From Rubrivivax sp. (GTDB lineage: Bacteria > Pseudomonadota > Gammaproteobacteria > Burkholderiales > Burkholderiaceae_C), in contig JAIXSD010000542.1 of NCBI GenBank assembly GCA_027484885.1, forward strand, positions 1 through 5,872: a stretch of 5,872 bases of DNA, read 5' to 3'. The position numbers were made by a program, and so were the translations under genes. Shown in pieces: positions 1 to 5,288 of the stretch (the stretch's first letter is position 1; every line of letters starts with the position of its first letter). The notes beneath the pieces are model-generated. The model did not search any database. It saw only the letters and a program-made list of their open reading frames with translations, and was not told the DNA's origin.

Positions 1-311
1 AAAACTCAGTGTATCGGCTGATAAAGGAAAACGCTAAACGTTTGCGCGCCCCATTTTATGCATTTGCGCAACTGCGGCGCTAGGCAGGGACACCCACTCG
101 GGTGGGCTCTTTTCCAGCCCGGAAATGGCCGCACGCTCGCCGGCACCTTGAGCGCCCCTTTCACAGCCAGCACCGCCACACAGGCCACGGTGTGCTCAGG
201 CTTCGAGCCAGGCACCCTCCAGCCGGCCCGATCCGGCACCGGCTGCCGCCTCAGCGCACCCGAGACTGGGGCTGCACCAAGCCACAGGCATTGGAGCGGC
301 CCATCAAAGCC
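1..311. other. Gene-free upstream region
   Basis: No convincing coding region is visible on either strand. Short open frames exist, for example one of 77 codons on the minus strand at 6-239 and one of 98 codons on the plus strand at 58-354. They lack a recognisable family, have low-complexity composition and no good ribosome site. The first 70 bases are clearly more AT-rich than the rest and include the palindrome AAACGTTT at 36-43, flanked by CGC and GCG. A possible terminator hairpin lies at 93-113. Bases 115-290 are GC-rich with no structure I can interpret. It is most simply the intergenic space between an unseen upstream gene and the feo promoter. Confidence 0.6.
93..113 (+). terminator. 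Possible weak rho-independent terminator
   Basis: A five-pair stem CCCAC (93-97) / GTGGG (102-106) with a TCGG loop is followed by CTCTTTT (107-113). If functional, it would end a transcript from a gene to the left of the window. The stem is short and the T-tract is interrupted by C, so the call is tentative. Confidence 0.3.
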
Positions 312-317
312 TACAAT
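291..317 (+). promoter_or_regulatory. Probable feoAB promoter
   Basis: The hexamer TACAAT at 312-317 matches the sigma-70 -10 consensus in five of six positions. A poor -35 candidate, TTGGAG (291-296), lies 15 bases upstream, which is shorter than the ideal 17. The -10 box sits inside the Fur site, the expected arrangement for direct repression. The start of transcription would fall at about 323-326, giving a leader of roughly 115 bases before feoA. The -10 element is well supported; the -35 is weak. Confidence 0.55.
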
Positions 318-331
318 GAGAATAATTCTCG
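312..331 (+). promoter_or_regulatory. Fur box (iron-responsive operator)
   Basis: The sequence GAGAAT-A-ATTCTC (318-330) is a perfect 6-1-6 inverted repeat, the core layout recognised by the ferric uptake regulator Fur. Read as a 19-mer, TACAATGAGAATAATTCTC (312-330) matches the classical Fur box GATAATGATAATCATTATC in 14 of 19 positions by my hand alignment. It overlaps the -10 hexamer and lies about 110 bases upstream of feoA, a known Fur target in many proteobacteria. Fur bound to Fe2+ would be expected to block the promoter and release it under iron limitation. Confidence 0.85.
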
Positions 332-378
332 ATTACACCGCCAGCATGATCTGATGGCGCCGAAGGCCCGCCAGAACA

Positions 379-395
379 GCTGCCGGTGAGGCAGC
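379..395 (+). other. Perfect small hairpin in the feo leader
   Basis: GCTGCC (379-384) and GGCAGC (390-395) pair perfectly around the five-base loop GGTGA. It lies within the predicted untranslated leader, about 45 bases before the feoA start, and has no T-tract, so it is not a terminator. It could affect mRNA stability or translation, or be chance in GC-rich DNA. Confidence 0.4.
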
Positions 396-440
396 GAAGC
401 TCCTCCACACCCGCGACCGACAACGAATCACGCCCCCCCC

Positions 441-800
441 ATGACCGATCTCAGCGCCTCCAGCGCCCTGCCCGCCGCGGCGAGTGCGCCCTCGACCCAA
501 CACATGGCTGCCGACGACGCAAACCCCAGGGCCGGCAACACCCCCACCTTGGCGCAGCTCGATCTGGGTCAGGCCATGCAGGTGCTCGCCGTGCAGGCCC
601 CCGCCCACGCCCCGGAATGGGCGGACTGGTTGGCCGAAATCGGCTTCCTGCCCGGCGAGGCGGTCAAGATCCTCAGCCGCGGCCTGCCCGGCGGTGACCC
701 GCTGGTGGTGCGCATCGGCCAGTCCACCTTTGCCCTGCGCCGCGCCGAGGCGGCCTGCGTGCAGGTGCAGACCCCTGGCGCAGACGGAGCCAGCGCATGA
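441..800 (+). CDS. feoA: FeoA family ferrous iron transport protein
   Basis: This 119-residue cytoplasmic protein carries a FeoA (SH3-like) domain and is thought to assist the FeoB iron permease. The domain spans about residues 36-110: it begins TLAQLDLGQ, has the characteristic LAEIGFLPGEAVKIL (64-78), then GGDPLVVRIG (84-93) and FALRRAEAACV (97-107). The family is usually about 75-85 residues, so some 35 residues at the N-terminus are extra, rich in Ala, Ser and Pro and probably disordered. The start at 441 has no Shine-Dalgarno sequence and follows eight C. In-frame ATG codons at 504 (Met22) and 576 (Met46) also exist; 504 would give a 98-residue protein and keep the whole domain. The gene overlaps feoB by ATGA, indicating translational coupling, and is preceded by a Fur box. 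Family is sure, exact start is not. Confidence 0.9.
   Translation: MTDLSASSALPAAASAPSTQHMAADDANPRAGNTPTLAQLDLGQAMQVLAVQAPAHAPEWADWLAEIGFLPGEAVKILSRGLPGGDPLVVRIGQSTFALRRAEAACVQVQTPGADGASA
786..789 (+). promoter_or_regulatory. Ribosome binding site of feoB
   Basis: GGAG at 786-789 lies seven bases before the ATG at 797 and is inside the end of feoA. It supports the 797 start and the four-base overlap between the genes. By contrast, no comparable site precedes feoA. Confidence 0.6.
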
Positions 801-2665
801 CTGAAGCCGTCATCCATGTGCACCGGGGCGGGCCGCTGCTGGCCCTGGTGGGCAACCCGAACTGCGGCAAGACCGCCCTCTTCAACCGTTTGACCGGCAG
901 CCAGCAAAAAGTGGCCAACTACGCCGGCGTCACCGTCGAGCGCAAAGAGGGCCGCCTGCTCAGCGCCGCCGGCCGCGCCCTGCGCTTGCTCGACTTGCCC
1001 GGCACCTACAGCCTCAACCCGCGCTCGCCCGATGAGCGCGTCACCTGCGATGTGCTGGCCGGCCGCGCGCGCGGCGAGAAGCGCCCTGATCTGGTGGTCT
1101 GCGTGCTCGACGCCACCAATCTGCGCCGCACCCTGCGCCTGGTGCTGGCGGTACAGCGTCTGGGCCTGCCCTGCGTGGTGCTGCTCAATATGGCCGACCT
1201 GGCCGCCCGGCGCGGCCTGGCCATCGACACCGAGGCGCTGTCGCGCGAGCTGGGCGTACCCGTGCTGCGCACCGTGGCCACCGCAGGCGACGGCGTGGCC
1301 GAACTGAAAACCCTGCTGGACGACAAAGCGGTCTGGGCGCCCGGCACCCTGCCCCACAGCGAGGCGGACGGCGACCACGAACGCATCAAGCAGATCCTGC
1401 AGCGCCTGCAACTGGACCAAGACCTGCCCGAGCTGCCCAGCGACCGCCTCGACCGCGTGCTGCTGCATCCGGTGGCTGGCCCGCTGATCCTGGCGGCCGT
1501 GCTCTTCCTGCTCTTCCAGGCGGTGTTCGCGTGGGCCACCGGGCCCATGGATTTGATCAAGGATGGCATGGCCGCCCTGGGCGAGTGGGTGGGCGGCGCC
1601 CTGCCCGAGGGTTGGCTGCGCAGCCTGCTGGTGGACGGGCTGATCGCCGGCGTCGGCGGCGTGCTGGTCTTCCTGCCGCAGATCCTGATCCTGTTCTTCT
1701 TCATCCTGATCCTGGAAGAAAGCGGCTACCTGCCACGCGCGGCCTTCTTGCTCGATCGCCTGATGGGCAGCGTCGGCCTCTCGGGGCGCAGCTTCATCCC
1801 CTTGCTGTCCAGCTTTGCCTGCGCCATCCCCGGCATCATGGCCACACGTAGCATCGCCAACCCGCGCGACCGCTGGGTCACCATCCTGATCGCGCCGCTG
1901 ATGACCTGCTCGGCCCGGCTGCCGGTCTACGCCCTCTTGATCGGCGCCTTCATTCCCGCGCGGCAACTGGCCTGGGGTTTGCAGCTGCAGGGCCTGGTGC
2001 TGTTCGGGCTCTACCTGGCCGGCATCCTCGGCGCCCTGTGTGTGGCCTGGCTGCTCAAGCGCTTCACCCAAAGCGGGGCGCAGGTGCGGCCGCTGATGAT
2101 GGAGCTGCCGGCCTACCACTGGCCGCATCCCCGCAACATCGCCTTGGGCCTGTGGCAGCGCGCCGTGATTTTTGTGCGCCGGGTCGGCGGCATCATCATG
2201 GTGCTGACGCTTCTGCTCTGGCTGCTGGCCAGCTTCCCCGGTGCGCCGGAGGGTGCCAGCGAACCCGCCATCGTCTACAGCCTTGCCGGCATGTTGGGCC
2301 GCGGCCTGGCACCGCTGTTCGAGCCTTTGGGCTTCAACTGGCAGATCTGCCTGGCCCTGGTGCCGGGCATGGCGGCGCGCGAGGTGGTGATCAGCGCCCT
2401 GGGCACGGTGTATGCGCTGTCGAGCGGCGGCGCCGATGCGGCCGAGGCCTTGAGTCCGCTGATCGCACAGAGCTGGAGCCTGCCCACTGCCTTGTCCGTG
2501 CTGGCCTGGTTTGTCTTTGCGCCGCAGTGCATCGCCACCCTGGCCGCGGCACGGCGTGAGACCGGTGGCTACAAGACACCAGCGCTGATGCTGGCCTACC
2601 TCTTTGGCCTGGCCTACCTGGCGGCCTGGCTGACCTTCAAGATCAGCAGTGCTCTGCTTGCCTGA
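797..2665 (+). CDS. feoB: FeoB ferrous iron permease with GTPase domain
   Basis: FeoB imports Fe2+ across the inner membrane. The N-terminal G domain shows G1 GNPNCGKT (19-26), switch I NYAGVTVE with Thr46, G3 DLPG (66-69) and G4 NMAD (131-134). A short helical region follows, then a membrane part from about residue 224. Both Gate-like motifs are present: SGYLPRAAF followed by SFACAIPGIMATR (339-351), and APLMTCSARLPVY (366-378). The second half has further hydrophobic segments, the GMAAREVV signature (Arg528, Glu529) and the late Cys in FAPQCIATLAAARRETGG. The first Gate reads ACAIPGIM rather than the GCNVPAIM of the E. coli type, while keeping the Cys. At 622 residues it is shorter than the roughly 770-residue E. 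coli protein, mainly through a brief linker and no long cytoplasmic tail. No FeoC follows. The frame is intact and the start has a good ribosome site. Confidence 0.97.
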   Translation: MTEAVIHVHRGGPLLALVGNPNCGKTALFNRLTGSQQKVANYAGVTVERKEGRLLSAAGRALRLLDLPGTYSLNPRSPDERVTCDVLAGRARGEKRPDLVVCVLDATNLRRTLRLVLAVQRLGLPCVVLLNMADLAARRGLAIDTEALSRELGVPVLRTVATAGDGVAELKTLLDDKAVWAPGTLPHSEADGDHERIKQILQRLQLDQDLPELPSDRLDRVLLHPVAGPLILAAVLFLLFQAVFAWATGPMDLIKDGMAALGEWVGGALPEGWLRSLLVDGLIAGVGGVLVFLPQILILFFFILILEESGYLPRAAFLLDRLMGSVGLSGRSFIPLLSSFACAIPGIMATRSIANPRDRWVTILIAPLMTCSARLPVYALLIGAFIPARQLAWGLQLQGLVLFGLYLAGILGALCVAWLLKRFTQSGAQVRPLMMELPAYHWPHPRNIALGLWQRAVIFVRRVGGIIMVLTLLLWLLASFPGAPEGASEPAIVYSLAGMLGRGLAPLFEPLGFNWQICLALVPGMAAREVVISALGTVYALSSGGADAAEALSPLIAQSWSLPTALSVLAWFVFAPQCIATLAAARRETGGYKTPALMLAYLFGLAYLAAWLTFKISSALLA

Positions 2666-2825
2666 GGACGAAGGCGGTGTTCACCCATCTCCGGCCACGA
2701 TCCCGTGTAAACCCTGAGGCTCAAAGCCCGACGCAGCCCCCACACTGCCGGGCCTGCGCACGCATGGCGTGAGCTCGCCACTGCGCGCTGCCAAAGCAAC
2801 AACAAGCATGTCTCGAAGGAAACCC
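2666..2825 (+). other. Gap between feoB and the exported protein gene
   Basis: This 160-base gap has no rho-independent terminator with a T-tract, so read-through from feoB is possible. A small stem TGGCG/CGCCA with a six-base loop occurs at about 2764-2779. I could not identify a convincing promoter. An in-frame ATG at 2769 would extend the downstream gene but would spoil its signal peptide. Confidence 0.4.
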
Positions 2826-3251
2826 ATGAAACTGAACCAGCTGATCGCCGCCCTGATCCTGCCTTGCGCCGCTGCCGCCGCGTTTGCCGCCCCGGCCAAG
2901 TACGTGATCGACGACCAATCGACCGCCAATCTGATGGATCAAGCCGCGGCCGAAGCCATCTGGTTGAAGAGCATCACCCCGGCCACGGTCAAGCTGTTCC
3001 CGGCCAAGGCCTGGGGCTTCCTGAGCCAGGTCGAAGGCGGCATCGATGTGACGCAAAAGACCTGCGTGATCACCGCCCGCGCCGTGGTCGTGCCGCGCAA
3101 GGGCAAGGAGTTGCTGTTCAAGCCGGCCAAGAGCGCCACCACCTTCGGCGCCGCACCCAATGCCACGCCCGAGCAGTGCAAGGCCCTGGGCAAGGCCAAG
3201 CTGGAAGAAGCGGTGCAAGCCCTCGCCGGCGCCATGGGCACCAGCAACTGA
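2826..3251 (+). CDS. Small exported protein of unknown function
   Basis: I do not recognise the family. The 141-residue product has a classical Sec signal peptide: charged start MKLNQ, hydrophobic core LIAALILPCAAAAAF, and a likely cleavage after Ala21 or Ala22 (AFA-A-P). The mature part of about 120 residues is soluble and probably periplasmic. It has a central section around IWLKSITPATVKLFPAKAWGFLSQVEGG (45-72), a Cys at 80 in KTCVITARAVVVPRKGKELLF and a second at 118 in PEQCKALGKAKLEEA. These two Cys could form a disulfide. The ending resembles an amphipathic helix. The start is chosen at 2826 because AAGGA (2816-2820) lies five bases upstream and the signal peptide then begins correctly; the longer frame from 2769 is disfavoured. 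It follows feoB by 160 bases on the same strand and ends before a terminator, so it may be the last gene of the feo transcript, but no iron-binding motif is visible. Confidence 0.85.
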   Translation: MKLNQLIAALILPCAAAAAFAAPAKYVIDDQSTANLMDQAAAEAIWLKSITPATVKLFPAKAWGFLSQVEGGIDVTQKTCVITARAVVVPRKGKELLFKPAKSATTFGAAPNATPEQCKALGKAKLEEAVQALAGAMGTSN

Positions 3252-3272
3252 TCGTTCCCTGACCAATCCAGC

Positions 3273-3291
3273 GCAGCGCCATGGGCGCTGC
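3273..3291 (+). repeat. Perfect inverted repeat before the terminator
   Basis: GCAGCGCC (3273-3280) and GGCGCTGC (3284-3291) form an eight-pair stem with a three-base ATG loop. It starts 22 bases after the stop codon at 3251 and ends six bases before the terminator hairpin. It has no T-tract of its own. It may protect the mRNA 3' end or assist termination. Confidence 0.6.
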
Positions 3292-3297
3292 CAATTG

Positions 3298-3329
3298 AAG
3301 CCCGGCGTCATCCGACGCGCGGGCTTTTT
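3298..3329 (+). terminator. Rho-independent terminator
   Basis: AAGCCCGGCGTC (3298-3309) pairs with GACGCGCGGGCTT (3314-3326) around the loop ATCC, with one bulged base. The stem runs into TTTTT (3325-3329), and more T-rich sequence follows to 3340. It closes the transcript carrying the exported protein (and perhaps feoAB) and insulates the next gene. Confidence 0.88.
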
Positions 3330-3380
3330 CTTTGTCTTTTCTACCCACACGGGCGCCGGGTCGACCGCTAGACTGGACCG

Positions 3381-5288
3381 ATGGAGTTCCTGCCCGAACA
3401 CATCCACAGCGAGGCCAGCCTGGCCAAGGTGGTGGCCATGTTGCGGGCCAGCCCGGTGTTCGGCGCGCTCTCCCCCACCATCATCGACGAGATGGCTGAG
3501 GCCATGCAGGAATGCCTGGTGCGCGGCGGTGAGACCCTGCTGCGCGAAGGCGAGGACTCCGACTCCATCATCTTCGTCATCAGCGGCGGCCTGCGCGTCA
3601 CCCGGCGCGGGCCGAACGGGCAGCTGCTGCTCTACAACCAGATCCAGCCCGGCCAAAGCATTGGCGAGCTGGGCCTGATCCTGCAGCAGCCGCGCGCCCA
3701 GGACGTGACCGCCGTGCGCGATTCGCGCCTGGCTGTGCTCAAGCGCAGCGCCTACCAGGCTTTGTTGCTGCGCCACCCCGGCGAGCTGTGCCAGGTCTTT
3801 GTGCAGGCCGTCTACGAACGCCTGCGCCCGCAGCATGACGCACCCAGCCACCAGCGCATGGCCCAGACCCTTGCCTTGCTGCCCCTGCAGCCGGCGCTGG
3901 AAGCCGATGGCTGCGCCACCGCCCTGGCCGAAGACCTGTGCCGCTGTCTGAGCCTGCAAGGCCGCGCCGCCCACGTGCGGCAGCAGGCCGCGCGCCCGGG
4001 CGAGCCCGCCCAGCTGCTGCTCAACGGCCAGCCAATAGTGCGCGAGGCCCTGGCGCATCTGGAGGACGATCACGACTTCATCGTCTACCAGGCGGCCGGC
4101 CTCCCGAGCGACGACCCTGTGCTCGAATCCAGTGCCCTGCCCTGGACCCGCTTTGCCCTGCGCCAGGCCGATCAGCTGATCCTGCTCAGCGGCGCCCATG
4201 CCAACGCCGCACCCAGCACCACCGAACGGCAACTCCTGGCCGAGGACGGCAGCGCCGCCTTGAAACGCCAGCACCTGGTGCTGCTGCACGATGCCCACGA
4301 GCCGCAGCCCGTGCTGCCCACGCCCTGGCTGCAAGGCCGTGAACTGGAGCGCATCTACCCCCTGCGCCGCGCCCGCCTGGGCGACACGCAACGCCTGGCC
4401 CGCTTTCTGACCGGCAGTGCCCTGGGCCTGGTGCTGGGCGGCGGCGGCGCGCGTGGCTTTGCGCATCTGGGCGTGCTGCGCGCCCTGCATGAGCATGCTC
4501 TGCCGGTGGACCTGATCGCCGGCAACAGCATGGGCGCCCTGATCGCCGCGCAGTACGCCTGCGGCCACAGCCTGGACCAGATCCTGGCGCGGACGCGGCG
4601 CTTCGCTGCCGGCGGCGAGCGCTTGACCCTGCCTCTGGTGTCCCTGGTCGCCGGCCGGCGGGTCGAGCGCGACCTGCGCCGCCTGTTCGGCGAGCGCCTG
4701 ATCGAGCAGCTCTGGCTGCCCTTCTTCGCTGCCGCCTGCAATCTCAGCGAGGGCAACACCAGCACCCTGGACCAGGGCCCGATCTGGCGCGCGGTGCTGG
4801 CCAGCAATTCGCCTGCCGGCCTGTTCCCGCCGGTGCTGCAGGGCGGCGCCTTGCTGGTGGACGGCGCCATCCTCGACAACGTGCCGGTGCAGGCCATGCG
4901 CATGCGCCTGGGCACGCCCCTCGAGCGGCGCCGCGGCAACGGCAGCATCATTGCGGTTGATGTCGATGTGCGCGAGAACCTCCGCGCCGGCCAAGGCCTG
5001 CAGCGGCTGACCAACTGGCAGGTGCTGAAACGCTGGCTGCGCCCGGGGGCTCCAGCCGCCCCCGGAATTGCCGACATCCTCTACAGCGCCGGCCACATCG
5101 GCAGCCTGGGCCAGCGTCAGCGCGCCCGGACCCAGGCCGACCATTACCTCGAACCACCGGTGGCGAAATACCCGCTCATGGCCTACAGCCAGGGCGCCGA
5201 AATCGCCGAGCTGGGCTACCGCCACGCGATGGAACACATCGAACAATGGGATCGCACACAGCTGCTCAATTTGAAGCCCAGGGACTGA
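3381..5288 (+). CDS. NTE/patatin-type phospholipase with cyclic-nucleotide-binding-like domain
   Basis: This 635-residue protein has the architecture of bacterial homologues of neuropathy target esterase (PNPLA6/7-like), which hydrolyse phospholipids or lysophospholipids. Residues about 22-150 are a cyclic-nucleotide-binding-fold domain with IGELGLI (94-100) and PRAQDVTAVRDS (104-115). A middle region (about 160-345) resembles the degenerate nucleotide-binding-like segment often found in these proteins, including HDFIVYQ and LRQADQLILLS. The patatin domain begins near 346: oxyanion loop GGGGARGF (353-360), nucleophile elbow GNSMG with Ser383, and catalytic Asp494 in DGAILDN. All catalytic parts are present, so it should be active. 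No signal peptide or membrane span is evident, so it probably acts at the cytoplasmic membrane face. An in-frame TAG at 3369 makes 3381 the first ATG; the ribosome site is weak. The 3' end overlaps the next gene by 43 bases. Substrate and any regulating nucleotide are unknown. Confidence 0.93.
   Translation: MEFLPEHIHSEASLAKVVAMLRASPVFGALSPTIIDEMAEAMQECLVRGGETLLREGEDSDSIIFVISGGLRVTRRGPNGQLLLYNQIQPGQSIGELGLILQQPRAQDVTAVRDSRLAVLKRSAYQALLLRHPGELCQVFVQAVYERLRPQHDAPSHQRMAQTLALLPLQPALEADGCATALAEDLCRCLSLQGRAAHVRQQAARPGEPAQLLLNGQPIVREALAHLEDDHDFIVYQAAGLPSDDPVLESSALPWTRFALRQADQLILLSGAHANAAPSTTERQLLAEDGSAALKRQHLVLLHDAHEPQPVLPTPWLQGRELERIYPLRRARLGDTQRLARFLTGSALGLVLGGGGARGFAHLGVLRALHEHALPVDLIAGNSMGALIAAQYACGHSLDQILARTRRFAAGGERLTLPLVSLVAGRRVERDLRRLFGERLIEQLWLPFFAAACNLSEGNTSTLDQGPIWRAVLASNSPAGLFPPVLQGGALLVDGAILDNVPVQAMRMRLGTPLERRRGNGSIIAVDVDVRENLRAGQGLQRLTNWQVLKRWLRPGAPAAPGIADILYSAGHIGSLGQRQRARTQADHYLEPPVAKYPLMAYSQGAEIAELGYRHAMEHIEQWDRTQLLNLKPRD

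Noticed and set aside
6..239. 77-codon minus-strand frame in the upstream region
   Set aside because: There is no recognised family, no clear ribosome site, and it crosses the AT/GC composition break and the possible terminator.
569..2128. 519-codon open frame on the minus strand opposite feoA and feoB
   Set aside because: It is antisense to two clearly recognised genes, is very rich in Gln, His, Ala and Gly with no known domain, and is the expected by-product of GC-rich codon usage.
2769..2825. Longer N-terminus for the exported protein starting at 2769
   Set aside because: It adds 19 residues in front of a complete signal peptide and lacks a ribosome site, whereas 2826 has AAGGA five bases upstream.
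2826..2885. Lipoprotein signal, from the Cys in ILPCA
   Set aside because: The residue before the Cys is Pro rather than Gly, Ala or Ser, so the lipobox fails, and a good AxA signal peptidase I site follows.
2826..3251. FeoC
   Set aside because: FeoC is a small cytoplasmic winged-helix protein. This product has a signal peptide and no resemblance to that fold.
3330..3380. Promoter for the phospholipase gene
   Set aside because: A promoter is expected after the terminator, but I could not find a -35/-10 pair with acceptable spacing, so none is annotated.
3160..3678. 172-codon plus-strand frame spanning the terminator
   Set aside because: It crosses a strong terminator and overlaps two better supported genes in another frame; its Arg/Pro/Ser/Ala-rich composition is typical of a shadow frame.
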